Of a DNA stretch of 64,000 bases, positions 26,694 through 36,022 are shown piece by piece. Under the pieces are notes generated by a model that saw only the letters and a program-made list of their open reading frames with translations, was not told the DNA's origin and searched no databases. Origin of the DNA: Bacteroidales bacterium (GTDB taxonomy: Bacteria > Bacteroidota > Bacteroidia > Bacteroidales > UBA932). The DNA lies in NCBI GenBank assembly GCA_017557535.1, contig JAFYYM010000074.1:1-64000 (forward strand), written 5' to 3'. The first letter of the stretch is position 1. Each line of letters begins with the position of its first letter. The translations under genes and the position numbers were made by a program.

Positions 26694-27989
26694 ATGAAAC
26701 GTTTCTTCTGTGTTTTTGCCGCTATTGCTTCAGCGGTATGCGTCAGCGCTCAAGGTTATGTCACCAAACCTGGCCGGATGGACAGGAGCCGTCTTAATAT
26801 CGGAGTTTATCATTTGCGTTCCTATGCCCGGACGGAGGCTCATGTCAAGGATCTCGCGGACTGCGGAGTGGATTTTGTCATCTGTATGGAAAACGACCGT
26901 CAGACTCTTGATTTGTTCAGCAAGTACGGCGTCGGAGCCATTGTCACTGGCGTGGTGCCGGGATGGTGGGGAGGAGACGGAGATAATGCCGGGAAATTGA
27001 GGGAGACCAATCCGTTGTCGAAATACGAGGAGGCCGCGGCTTCTTTCCAGGATCACCCGGCGATATGGGGAATAGACATAGGTGACGAGCCGTCGGCGTT
27101 GGATTTCCCGTATTACGGGGAGGTGATGAGAAAGGTTGAGGATCTTTTCCCTAACCAGTTCGCTTTCTTGAATCTATACCCGAATTACGCCTCCGTGTCC
27201 CAGAATACGGCTGTCCAGACAAAGAACCAGCTGGGGACTCCGACCTATGAGGAGCATATAAAACAATATTGCGAGAATGTCCCGGCAGACTACCTGTCAT
27301 ACGACTTCTATTACAAGAATGTCGGAGTGGCCAAGGACTATTCCAATCTTCGGGTCGTCTCGGACGCTTGCAGGAGTACAGGCCGTGGCATGTGGGTCAC
27401 GGTCCAGGTCAACAGCTACGATCCCAAGGTCTGGATCACTGAGAATGAGCTTCGTTTCCAGGCTTATTCCGCCCTGGCTTTTGGTGCTGAGAACATAACG
27501 TGGGCTTGCTATACCGCAGGGTGGTGGACCAATCAGGTGCTGGATGAGAAAGGGGTTAAGACCCAGCAGTATGACAAGCTGAAAAAGGTCAATGCGGAGC
27601 TTCACGCCATCGGCGGGGATTATATGAGATATTCTTCAAAATCAACCACTTTCGTTGGTTTTGACGGTACGGATATGTTAGAGAATATCGGGGAGAAGAG
27701 TGTTCAATCATATAATGACGAGGTGTTCTCGGATCTTTCCACCGGCTGTCCTCTGTTAGTGGGGGAGATGGTCCCAAGGAACGGGGGCGTGGGTAAGGCA
27801 TTGTTCCTGTGCGTCGCCGACGATCCTTTCGACAAGGCCCCCAAAAAGCATTCCCTGCGTTTCAAGGCGCCCGGGAAGGAGGTCTCTGTCAAATGCGGAG
27901 GAGAGTATCTTCCGATGAGGAGGGACGCTGACGGGTGGTATGAGTGCGTTGTGTCTTCATGTCAAGGGATATTAATAGAAGCCAAATAA
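26694..27989 (+). CDS. Putative TIM-barrel glycoside hydrolase
   Basis: A 431-residue exported protein (signal peptide MKRFFCVFAAIASAVCVSAQ). The sequence looks like a (beta/alpha)8 barrel of the GH-A kind: RSRLNIGVYHLRSYARTEAH opens the barrel, IWGIDIGDEPSALDF gives a strand-4-type acidic residue (GDEP), and ENITWACYTAGWWTNQVL fits strands 7-8. A small beta domain follows. I cannot assign a GH family. The start at 26694 is chosen because it begins the signal peptide; a TATATTTA box lies just before it. It is the first gene of a seven-gene operon and abuts the GDPD-HAD gene without a gap. Confidence 0.65.
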   Translation: MKRFFCVFAAIASAVCVSAQGYVTKPGRMDRSRLNIGVYHLRSYARTEAHVKDLADCGVDFVICMENDRQTLDLFSKYGVGAIVTGVVPGWWGGDGDNAGKLRETNPLSKYEEAAASFQDHPAIWGIDIGDEPSALDFPYYGEVMRKVEDLFPNQFAFLNLYPNYASVSQNTAVQTKNQLGTPTYEEHIKQYCENVPADYLSYDFYYKNVGVAKDYSNLRVVSDACRSTGRGMWVTVQVNSYDPKVWITENELRFQAYSALAFGAENITWACYTAGWWTNQVLDEKGVKTQQYDKLKKVNAELHAIGGDYMRYSSKSTTFVGFDGTDMLENIGEKSVQSYNDEVFSDLSTGCPLLVGEMVPRNGGVGKALFLCVADDPFDKAPKKHSLRFKAPGKEVSVKCGGEYLPMRRDADGWYECVVSSCQGILIEAK

Positions 27990-29495
27990 ATGAGAAGGTT
28001 TTCAATCGTTTTCGCCGCATGTGTCTTCGCGGTTTTACCTTGCCTGCTTTCAGCTCAGACCAAGGTCATGTCCCACAGGGGATATTATGCCCATCCAGGC
28101 TCGTTTGAGAACACGCTCACAAGTCTGCGGGGCGCCCAGGAACTGGGTGTCGAGGGAGTTGAACTGGATGTTCATCTGACTACGGAGGACTCCCTTGTGA
28201 TCCTCCATGGACCGAAGATTCCCGGATCCAATTATCCGGATGTCCAGAAGCTGGATTTCAAGACCGTCCGCTCCTGTGTCCTTCCAAACGGAGACAAGGT
28301 CCCGACATTGAGGGAATACTTCACCCAGGCCAAGAAAACAACCGCGCTAATGTTGTTCCTGGAGCTGAAGGCTCACCCGACACCCGAAAGGGAAACGACT
28401 CTGGCTGAAAAAGTCGTGGCTCTTTGTGACGAGATGAACATGTATGATCAGGTCACTTTCATATCGTTCAGTGAGCACCTCTGTGATGAGATCTTAAGAC
28501 TACGTCCCGGTACCATGGTCATACCTATCTCCAGCGGCAAGGCGTTTACAACCGAGGAACTGATCAATAGGGGTTACGCTGGGGTATCCTATCATATGGG
28601 CGTGGTGATGAACAGGACCCATTTGCTTGACGAAGCCCATGAGGCGGGGCTCCAGACCGTTCTATGGCCGGTCAACAGCTATGATCTGGCCGATTTCGCG
28701 ATGAGACATCATGTGGATTATGTGAGTTCGGATGAGCCGCAGGCTATGCTGAACCTGATGTCTGCCGTCAGGGAACTTCAGTGGAAGCAGACCAAGAAAC
28801 TTATTGTCTTTGACCTGGATGGAACTCTGACTCAGCACAAGCAGCCCCTCTCGGACGCTAATCGGGCCGTACTGGACACCCTTCGCCAACGTTACGAGAT
28901 CATCATGGCGGGAGGTGGTAACTGCAAGAGGATCTACAATCAGATGGGAGAATATTCCATAACAATCCTCGGCAACTATGGGATGGAAGAAAGCCGGATT
29001 GTGGACGGTCAGTTCAAAATAGTGAGGGAGGAGACCAGCCCTGTAGACCGCAAGTTCTTCGAAAAGAAGACTGCGGAGTTGCGCAAGAAATACGGTTACA
29101 CCGACTTTAAGGGCGACTCTAATGAATATCACCAATCCGGTATGGTCACCTTCGCTTTGTTGGGAACCAAGGCCGAATCGGCTGACAAACTGGTCTTCGA
29201 CCCAGACAAGGTTCGCCGTAGGGAGATGTTCCCCGAGGTCAGTGAGATATTCAAGGATTACTCGGTGTTCATCGGGGGAACGACATCATTCGACATCACG
29301 CCGAAACAGTACAACAAATACGACGCTGTGATGCGCTACGCAGCGGAGAAGGGTTACGTGAAGGATCAGATACTTTTTGTGGGGGATGATTTCACTGATG
29401 GCGGGAACGACAGCCAGATCCGTCTCGGAGGGATGGACTACATAAAGATAGATGACTACACCCGCCTTCCCGAAAAACTCCATTTCCTGTTCTGA
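27990..29495 (+). CDS. Exported glycerophosphodiesterase fused to a HAD phosphatase
   Basis: A 501-residue two-domain protein with a signal peptide ending LLSAQ. Residues about 24-255 are a GDPD domain, with H29-R30, E40-N41, E58/D60 and H73; the last is followed by Gly, not the usual Asp. Such domains cut glycerophosphodiesters to glycerol phosphate plus an alcohol. Residues about 268-501 are a HAD domain of the Cof/phosphomannomutase-like type: D275-L-D277-GTLT, and FVGDDFTDGGND near 461. HAD enzymes of this type are normally cytoplasmic, so the exported fusion is unusual. The two activities in series could free a phosphoglycerol group from a glycan and then dephosphorylate it; this is inference. 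Confidence 0.85.
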   Translation: MRRFSIVFAACVFAVLPCLLSAQTKVMSHRGYYAHPGSFENTLTSLRGAQELGVEGVELDVHLTTEDSLVILHGPKIPGSNYPDVQKLDFKTVRSCVLPNGDKVPTLREYFTQAKKTTALMLFLELKAHPTPERETTLAEKVVALCDEMNMYDQVTFISFSEHLCDEILRLRPGTMVIPISSGKAFTTEELINRGYAGVSYHMGVVMNRTHLLDEAHEAGLQTVLWPVNSYDLADFAMRHHVDYVSSDEPQAMLNLMSAVRELQWKQTKKLIVFDLDGTLTQHKQPLSDANRAVLDTLRQRYEIIMAGGGNCKRIYNQMGEYSITILGNYGMEESRIVDGQFKIVREETSPVDRKFFEKKTAELRKKYGYTDFKGDSNEYHQSGMVTFALLGTKAESADKLVFDPDKVRRREMFPEVSEIFKDYSVFIGGTTSFDITPKQYNKYDAVMRYAAEKGYVKDQILFVGDDFTDGGNDSQIRLGGMDYIKIDDYTRLPEKLHFLF

Positions 29496-29497
29496 TT

Positions 29498-30946
29498 ATG
29501 GAAATAAGCGCCCTTGACTATGTGGTTTTTGCCCTCTTCGTGGCCGGAGTCGTCATCTTCGGATGCAGCTTCTTCCGGAAGAGCAAGTCAGGGGCCTCCG
29601 CATTCACCAGGGCTGATGGAAGCATTCCAGCCTGGGTGGTCGGAATGTCGATATTCGCCACATTCGTCAGTTCCATAAGTTTTCTCGGACTACCTGGGGG
29701 ATCTTATTCCGGCAATTGGAACCAATTGATATTCAGCTTCACAATCCCGATAGCAACCATTCTCGCCGCGAAAGTGTTCATCCCGCTTTACAGGGGAATC
29801 GGGAGTGTGTCCGCCTACCAATTCCTGGAAGACAGATACGGTTATTGGGCAAGGTGTTATGTGGCCATCTGCTATCTGCTTACCCAGGTCTGCCGTGTCG
29901 GCTCCATCCTGCTTTTGCTGGCTATACCGATCAGCGCGATGTTCGGCTGGGACATCAGCGCGATCATCATCGCCACAGGACTTATCACCCTGTTTTTCTC
30001 AGTCCTTGGAGGAATATCAGCCGTGGTCTGGACTGATGCGGTTCAGGGTATTGTGTTGATAGTAGGAGCCTTGGCCTGTGCCGCTATCTTGACATTCGGG
30101 ATGCCGGAAGGTCCTGGACAACTGTTCCGGATCGCGGCCGCTGACCACAAATTCAGTCTCGGAAGCCTTTCCCTGACTCTCCGGGAACCGACAGTCTGGG
30201 TCATCCTTATCTACGGGATGTTCATTAATCTCCAGAACTACGGGATAGACCAGAACTACATCCAGAGGTATATGACCGCCAGTTCGACGAGGGAGGCGGT
30301 GAAAGGCACTATTTTCGGGGGGCTGCTTTATATCCCGGTGTCGTTGGTCTTCGTGTATATCGGAACCGCCTTGTATTCCTACTACACCGCACAGCCAGAA
30401 TTACTTCCGCCCGGGATTAGCGGCGATAAAGTGTTTCCTTATTTCATAGTCCACGGCCTTCCGACCGGCTTGACAGGATTGGTGATAGCCTCGCTCTTCT
30501 CTGCGGGAATCAGCACTGTCTCTACAAGCATAAACTCTTCGGCCACAATTGTTTTCACTGATTTTTACTCCAAACTATCAAAGTCAGACCGTGGTGAAAA
30601 GGATAAACAGATGCGTGTCCTTTACCTTTCTTCCGCCGCCGTGGGAGCCATGGGAATCCTGATTGGTCTGGCGATGCAGAGAATCGACGGGGTGTTGGAC
30701 GCTTGGTGGAAGCTTTCGTCAATATTCAGTGGAGGAATGCTGGGACTCTTCCTGCTGGCCTTGGTCTGCAAGAATCCGGACCGTACCGCGGCGGTTATAG
30801 GCGTGATCCTTGGCCTTTTATTGATTGCCTGGATGAGTCTGCCTGTCTTCAAGAGTCCGATTCACACCTACTTGACAATCGTATTCGGCACCACGACTAT
30901 ATTCCTCGTCGGATTCCTTCTCACAAGTCTTAAGAAAGAAAAATGA
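29498..30946 (+). CDS. Sodium:solute symporter family transporter
   Basis: A 482-residue SSF inner-membrane transporter with about 13 hydrophobic helices. Typical regions are FRKSKSGASAFTRADGSIPAWVVGMS after TM1, SSISFLGLPGGSYSGNW in TM2, and AGISTVSTSINSSATIVFTDF in TM8, where the sodium site lies. It starts 2 nt after the GDPD-HAD gene and 1 nt before a GDPD lipoprotein, so its substrate is likely a product of those phosphodiesterases or of the hydrolase at 26694. It is distinct from the SSF protein at 13254. Confidence 0.85.
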   Translation: MEISALDYVVFALFVAGVVIFGCSFFRKSKSGASAFTRADGSIPAWVVGMSIFATFVSSISFLGLPGGSYSGNWNQLIFSFTIPIATILAAKVFIPLYRGIGSVSAYQFLEDRYGYWARCYVAICYLLTQVCRVGSILLLLAIPISAMFGWDISAIIIATGLITLFFSVLGGISAVVWTDAVQGIVLIVGALACAAILTFGMPEGPGQLFRIAAADHKFSLGSLSLTLREPTVWVILIYGMFINLQNYGIDQNYIQRYMTASSTREAVKGTIFGGLLYIPVSLVFVYIGTALYSYYTAQPELLPPGISGDKVFPYFIVHGLPTGLTGLVIASLFSAGISTVSTSINSSATIVFTDFYSKLSKSDRGEKDKQMRVLYLSSAAVGAMGILIGLAMQRIDGVLDAWWKLSSIFSGGMLGLFLLALVCKNPDRTAAVIGVILGLLLIAWMSLPVFKSPIHTYLTIVFGTTTIFLVGFLLTSLKKEK

Positions 30947-30947
30947 T

Positions 30948-32045
30948 ATGATGAAGAAGTTTCTCACAATCTTAACGTTTGTCTTGACGGCCTTCTCTTG
31001 TGCCAGGACTGAAGCTCCTGATCTTCCAATATCGGTCGCCCACCGTGGCTGCTGGTTGAAGGATGGGGGAGAGTATTACATCAATGAGAACTGCCCCGCC
31101 GGAGTGAGGATGGCTGCTCAGTACGGTTATCCCGCTATTGAGTGCGATGTCAAGTATACCCTCGACAGCGTGATGGTGATAATGCATGACGGCACCATCA
31201 ACCGCACAATGCGCAACGCCTCTGACTATTCAAAGATAGAGGAATCCGTGAAGGTCGCAGAGCACACTTTCGAGGATCTGAGAACCAATTACGTTCTTGA
31301 ATCCTCCGACCCATCCCTAAGGGTTCCGATTCCGACATTGAAGGAAGAGCTTGAGGCTTGCCGGGAATATGGAGTCATGCCCATGCTCCACAGTGCGGTG
31401 GTTGAGTCTTATAAGCTGGCGAGTGAGATTCTTGGAGATGGCTTTATCGCCTTTGACGCCTCTCAAGCCGCCGTGAGTCAGGCCCGCGACTATTCCTCTT
31501 GCCTTATTCTCCTTGATCCGGGCAAGGATGATGCCGCCACGACAATTGAGCGCCTCAAATCGATGGGCGGAAAGTGCGGTATGAGCACAATGAAATACGA
31601 CATGCTTGACGCTGAATATATTAAGGCCGTAAAGGATGCCGGTTTTGATGTGCAAGCCTCGATTTTCCCCGCTCCGCATGAGCAAAGGGCGGTGTCTGAT
31701 GAGGTCACCATCCAACTATCGGATTTCTGGTGGCATCAGACCGAGGGAAGGAAGCCGGTAGCCTCCTTTAAGAGAAAATCCTTGAAACTCCCTGAGGGAC
31801 AGTCTGTGAAGTGGAACCCTGATACACCGGAATTCGCCGCGGTGACTCTTGTGGTTGATTTCACGGGTTCTCTTGAGATAATAATAAATGGAAGGACATA
31901 TAATCTTACCCATGATGAGCCTTGTGATGCGGAGGTCATTGGAGCAAGGTTGTTCAAGGCCACTCCAGATGTGAGCGTGAAAGCTCTTTCCGATTCAAAG
32001 GTTAAATCCCTTAAAGTGGAACTGTACGACTGCGGGAAGGTTTGA
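30948..32045 (+). CDS. Glycerophosphodiester phosphodiesterase lipoprotein
   Basis: A 365-residue lipoprotein (lipobox AFSC). The GDPD domain spans about 28-265, with the complete set of motifs: HRG, NEN, IECDVKYTLD and MHDGTINRTM, so it should be active, unlike the altered HG motif in its neighbour at 27990. Residues 270-365 form a beta-rich C-terminal extension of unknown role. It is probably periplasmic or surface-exposed. It lies between the symporter and a barrel-like protein in the same operon. Two secreted GDPD proteins in one operon suggest that the target polymer carries glycerophosphodiester groups. Confidence 0.82.
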   Translation: MMKKFLTILTFVLTAFSCARTEAPDLPISVAHRGCWLKDGGEYYINENCPAGVRMAAQYGYPAIECDVKYTLDSVMVIMHDGTINRTMRNASDYSKIEESVKVAEHTFEDLRTNYVLESSDPSLRVPIPTLKEELEACREYGVMPMLHSAVVESYKLASEILGDGFIAFDASQAAVSQARDYSSCLILLDPGKDDAATTIERLKSMGGKCGMSTMKYDMLDAEYIKAVKDAGFDVQASIFPAPHEQRAVSDEVTIQLSDFWWHQTEGRKPVASFKRKSLKLPEGQSVKWNPDTPEFAAVTLVVDFTGSLEIIINGRTYNLTHDEPCDAEVIGARLFKATPDVSVKALSDSKVKSLKVELYDCGKV

Positions 32046-32050
32046 ATCCA

Positions 32051-33208
32051 ATGAGGAAAATAGCCGTCATATTGCTGTCCATATTGTTTTTAGCACCTTC
32101 CTTATCCGCTCAGGATGAAGGACTTCGCTTGCCGGATGGTATTGTGAAAAAGGTACTGGGCAGTTTGACCAGACCCAATCCGAAAGTGGACACGGCATAT
32201 ATCCTCAAATCTCCGTTACCTTGGTCCTTCACTTTGGACAATTCCCTGATCGCTACAGGCGCCAGCTTTCATAGTGATATTGACATAACTGAGTTCCAGC
32301 CCAATGACCTGACGTTCAAGGATGGAGTGACCACTCATGCGGTTTTTGAGAACAGCTTGCAGAGACACCTTCATACGAAAATGGGTCTTTCTGTCGGATA
32401 TGGGAGTTTGAGGGTTTCCGGCGGTCTTGAGTTGGGGTCGAAAAACCCGGGTAAGAACTCATTCATCTCTCTTTCCTTGAGGATGCCGACTTTCGGGGGC
32501 ACCATACGGTACATCCGTCTGAAGGAGTATATGGACGGATCCCTATCAGTTGAGGGCACGTCTCCCATAGCCTTCACATCTGAGTATCCCGGCACCATGC
32601 TTACCATCACCGGAGATGTGTACTACCTGTTTAATGGCCTTAGATTCGACTACAATGCCACCCAGGGTTGTGTTGTCGACCAACGCCGCTCTGCAGGGTC
32701 TGTAATGACTTTGGCGAAGTACCTTCAGGGAGATCTGTCGATGGACAAGAGGGATCGGTCCATGTTATCATTCACGAATGGGTTATTCCACTATTCCACC
32801 CAGCAGTTTTCGATTGGACTCGGGTATTCGTATAATTTTGTGCTGTTTCACCGCGATTCGGACGACAGCAGAAACTGGATTGGGTACCGTAATCTCACAT
32901 TGAATATGACAGCCATACCTATGGCATCCCTATATAACCATATTTATTCGCTTGAGGAGATGGAGGATGGATCTGTCAATAAGACAAAGTTTGACGGAAG
33001 TATCGTACCTTCTTTCACGTTGCGTTCGGGGCTGAGTTTCTCGTGGGGAAGATATTCCATTGTAAGTACTGTTGTCTATAATCGGTTTGGATTCAATGGA
33101 ATGCGAACCACAATCTGGACACCGAACCACAGGGTCAAGAATGAGTTTGACACGAAGGCGGACTTTGATGACCTCACCGCCAAGACAAGCCTGGTCGTGA
33201 GGTTTTGA
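32051..33208 (+). CDS. Exported beta-barrel-like protein (DUF4421-like)
   Basis: A 385-residue protein with a signal peptide (MRKIAVILLSILFLAPSLSA, then Q). The rest is alternating beta strands rich in Tyr, Ser and Thr (LSVGYGSLRVSGGLELGSK, FSIGLGYSYNFVLFH, LNMTAIPMASLYNH), ending in LVVRF, a C-terminal aromatic typical of outer-membrane barrels. It resembles DUF4421 proteins, a Bacteroidota family of unknown function; that match is from memory. The ATG at 32051 is preferred to a TTG at 32042. It may form a pore for products of the operon or act as a scaffold. Confidence 0.65.
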   Translation: MRKIAVILLSILFLAPSLSAQDEGLRLPDGIVKKVLGSLTRPNPKVDTAYILKSPLPWSFTLDNSLIATGASFHSDIDITEFQPNDLTFKDGVTTHAVFENSLQRHLHTKMGLSVGYGSLRVSGGLELGSKNPGKNSFISLSLRMPTFGGTIRYIRLKEYMDGSLSVEGTSPIAFTSEYPGTMLTITGDVYYLFNGLRFDYNATQGCVVDQRRSAGSVMTLAKYLQGDLSMDKRDRSMLSFTNGLFHYSTQQFSIGLGYSYNFVLFHRDSDDSRNWIGYRNLTLNMTAIPMASLYNHIYSLEEMEDGSVNKTKFDGSIVPSFTLRSGLSFSWGRYSIVSTVVYNRFGFNGMRTTIWTPNHRVKNEFDTKADFDDLTAKTSLVVRF

Positions 33209-33245
33209 GTGACATGAATATCAATAACTTATAACACTAAATACA

Positions 33246-34556
33246 ATGACACGAAGAGAGTTTATGGAAAAGAGTGCCTTGCTTGGCGCTGGTCTGACGT
33301 TGAGTCCACTTATGGTCCGCATGGCCGCCAAGCCTGTGGGAGCCAATGACAAGATCCACCTTGGCTTGATAGGTTGCCGTGGTCAGGGATTCACCAATTT
33401 GCAGGCATTCCTCCGCAATCCGGAGGTCGACTGTATCGCCTTGTGCGATATCGACACCGGAGTGCTGGAGCAGAGAGCCGCGGATACTGAGAAAATCCAG
33501 GGCAAGAAGGTAAAGCACCTTTACAAGGACTGGAGGAAACTCATTGACAACAAGAATGTGGATGTTGTCATTATCGGCACTCCGGACCATTGGCACTGTC
33601 TCCAGCTAGTGGCTGCCTGTGAGGCCGGGAAAGATGTTTATTGCGAGAAACCGCTTGGCAATAGCATTGAGGAATGTAATATTATGGTCCGGGCGGCTGA
33701 GAAATACAACCGGATCGTCCAGGTGGGGCAGTGGCAGCGTAGCGATCCCCACTGGCAGGATGCGATGGATTTCGTCCATAGCGGCAAGTTGGGAAAGATA
33801 CGTACGGTGCGGGTATTCTCGTATCAGGGCTGGTGCCCTTCAATTCCGGTCAAGCCTGACCAGCCGGCTCCCGAAGGAGTGGATTATGACATGTGGCTTG
33901 GGCCGGCACCTCTGCGTCCCTTCAATCCCAATCGTTTCCACTTCACTTTCAGGTGGTTCTGGGATTATGCGGGTGGACTTATGACTGACTGGGGAGTGCA
34001 TCTCCTGGATTACGCCCTTTATGGAATGAATGTCACCGCCCCTGAGAGCATTATGGCTTCGGGAGGTAAGTTCGGTTATCCTGATGACGCCTGCGAGACT
34101 CCCGACCTTCTCCAGACGGTATATACTTTCAAGGATTTCACTGTCATGTGGGACCACGCCATCGGCATAGATGACGGCGCTTACGGCAGGAACCATGGTC
34201 TCGGTTTCGTAGGCGAGAACGGAACGTTGGTGATTGACCGCGGAGGATGGGAAGTAATTCCCGAAAAGGTGAACGGATCTGAGCGCATGGAAGCGGTCGC
34301 ACTTCAGAAGAGTTATGGAGAGGGAGGCCTTAACCTTCACGTGAAGAACCATTTGGAATGCATCAAGAGCCGCAATCCCAATTGCAATGCGAGCATCCAG
34401 ATTGGCGCCCACATCGCCAAGTTCGCACATCTGGGTAACATAGCATATCGGACAGGCAAGAGGCTTTACTGGGACGGAAAGACATTCCACGATGCTGAGG
34501 CCGATACATATCTCTGCAAAACCTACCGCGCTCCCTGGGAGCTGCCCAAAGTATAG
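33246..34556 (+). CDS. Exported Gfo/Idh/MocA-family oxidoreductase
   Basis: A 436-residue NAD(P)-dependent oxidoreductase. The N-terminus TRREFMEKSALLGAGLTLSP is a twin-arginine-type signal, so it would be exported folded with its cofactor. The Rossmann domain begins IHLGLIGCRGQG near 35; DHWHC and YCEKPLGNS follow, the latter the EKP motif with the catalytic lysine. The C-terminal domain has GGLMTDWGVHLLDYAL with the active-site Asp/His pair. Related exported proteins act with DUF1080 proteins in 3-keto-glycoside breakdown in gut Bacteroides. It follows the barrel-like gene by 37 nt in the plus-strand operon. Substrate unknown. Confidence 0.85.
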   Translation: MTRREFMEKSALLGAGLTLSPLMVRMAAKPVGANDKIHLGLIGCRGQGFTNLQAFLRNPEVDCIALCDIDTGVLEQRAADTEKIQGKKVKHLYKDWRKLIDNKNVDVVIIGTPDHWHCLQLVAACEAGKDVYCEKPLGNSIEECNIMVRAAEKYNRIVQVGQWQRSDPHWQDAMDFVHSGKLGKIRTVRVFSYQGWCPSIPVKPDQPAPEGVDYDMWLGPAPLRPFNPNRFHFTFRWFWDYAGGLMTDWGVHLLDYALYGMNVTAPESIMASGGKFGYPDDACETPDLLQTVYTFKDFTVMWDHAIGIDDGAYGRNHGLGFVGENGTLVIDRGGWEVIPEKVNGSERMEAVALQKSYGEGGLNLHVKNHLECIKSRNPNCNASIQIGAHIAKFAHLGNIAYRTGKRLYWDGKTFHDAEADTYLCKTYRAPWELPKV

Positions 34557-34576
34557 GGACTCTTGAGGCAATTAAC

Positions 34577-36022
34577 ATGTCGAGAATCAAAACACTCATA
34601 GTATTGTTCATCGGAATCATCCTGGTAGGTTGTTCATCCGATGAAAAGACTTCCGCATCGAAGGATATTACCCTGCGATTCAATGATCAAGGGACGTTCA
34701 AGATCTTGCAGCTGACAGACACCCACATTTGTTGGGAGAGACAGGAAGAATATTTCAAGGCCTTCCAGCAATTGTGCTACATGCTTGACACCGAGAAACC
34801 AGACCTTGTGGTGTTCACCGGAGATGTGGTGACAGGAATAGGCGCCGATTCCTCTTGGGTCAATTTCCTGAAACCTATGGATGAGAGGGAAGTACCTTTC
34901 GTCGTCACATTAGGCAATCATGACAGGGAGCAGGAGTTGACGGAGCGGGAGATCGCTGATGTCGTGATGTCGCATCCCATGAGCTTGAACACGGCCGAGT
35001 CAGGGTGGCTGGACGACATGGCCGTGGAAATCAAGTCCTCTTCAGGAGACGGTGTCGCCGCCCTGCTGTATTGCATGGATTCCGGTGATTACTCCATGAA
35101 CGAGGCTGTAGACTCAGATTACGGATGGTTCAGGTGGGATCAGGTGGAATGGTACCGCAACACCAGTTTCGCCTATACCAACGCCCACGGGGGAGTGCCG
35201 TATCCGGCATATTCATTCTTCCATATTCCTCTTCTTGAATACGGAGAAACTATCAAGACAACCCCGGCCGTGTCAGGTGTCCGTGAGGAAAATGAATGCC
35301 CCGGTTACCTGAACACAGGACTGTTCTCCGCCTTCGTCGAGTGCGGTGACGTCCACGCCGTTTTCACCGGCCATGACCATGTCAATGATTATGTCGTGAG
35401 AAAGGATGATGTTTATCTGATATACGGAAGATTCTCCGGCCGGAACACGACTTACAATAATCTGCCTTTCGGTGCCAGGATCATTGAGTTGACTGAAGGT
35501 GATTACGGTCTCCGCACATGGATCCGTGAGGAGGATGGGGGAGTCGTCCAAATGGACACGTTAAAAGTTGATTTGGATTACACCCTTCACAAGGCAGTTG
35601 ACGCTAAGGGGAAGGTTCATGGATTGACCAGAACGGAATACGTCGGGGACTTCACAGTTGCCGAAGACATCCTATCCGGAACCAAAATGGCTTCCGAAGT
35701 CGTAAGTTCCCCATTCGTCGCACGCAAAAGGCACCCTTCATCACATGGTTACCAGCAGACCGGAAAACTATATGTTCCTGAGTCTGGAGTCTGGTTTTTG
35801 CACGTGACAAGTCGTGGAGAAGCCGCTATCCATGTTGATGACTGGACCATGAGAGGTGACGACCGCTTCCAGGGACGGGTCAATCTTGAGAAAGGCTTCC
35901 ATGATTTCACCATGATAATGGCCGACAAGGAAGGCGGGCAGGATAGGCTTAGAGTTCAATGGCGTCGTCTGGACCGCGCCAGGTACCAGGATATCCCTAA
36001 CGGGTATTTCTACCTGGAATAA
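34577..36022 (+). CDS. Metallophosphatase lipoprotein with C-terminal PA14-like domain
   Basis: A 481-residue lipoprotein (lipobox LVGC). The calcineurin-like phosphoesterase domain (about 40-300) has all metal motifs: LQLTDTHI, FTGDVVTG, LGNHDRE and later FTGHDHVNDYV. Residues about 345-481 (GYQQTGKLYVPESGVWFLHV, FHDFTMIMADKEG, LRVQWRR) look like a PA14-type sugar-binding domain. It may remove phosphate from, or cut a phosphodiester in, a glycan, fitting the two GDPD proteins of the operon. It is the last gene of the operon, and its 3' end overlaps the end of the convergent nagA by 26 nt. Confidence 0.85.
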   Translation: MSRIKTLIVLFIGIILVGCSSDEKTSASKDITLRFNDQGTFKILQLTDTHICWERQEEYFKAFQQLCYMLDTEKPDLVVFTGDVVTGIGADSSWVNFLKPMDEREVPFVVTLGNHDREQELTEREIADVVMSHPMSLNTAESGWLDDMAVEIKSSSGDGVAALLYCMDSGDYSMNEAVDSDYGWFRWDQVEWYRNTSFAYTNAHGGVPYPAYSFFHIPLLEYGETIKTTPAVSGVREENECPGYLNTGLFSAFVECGDVHAVFTGHDHVNDYVVRKDDVYLIYGRFSGRNTTYNNLPFGARIIELTEGDYGLRTWIREEDGGVVQMDTLKVDLDYTLHKAVDAKGKVHGLTRTEYVGDFTVAEDILSGTKMASEVVSSPFVARKRHPSSHGYQQTGKLYVPESGVWFLHVTSRGEAAIHVDDWTMRGDDRFQGRVNLEKGFHDFTMIMADKEGGQDRLRVQWRRLDRARYQDIPNGYFYLE

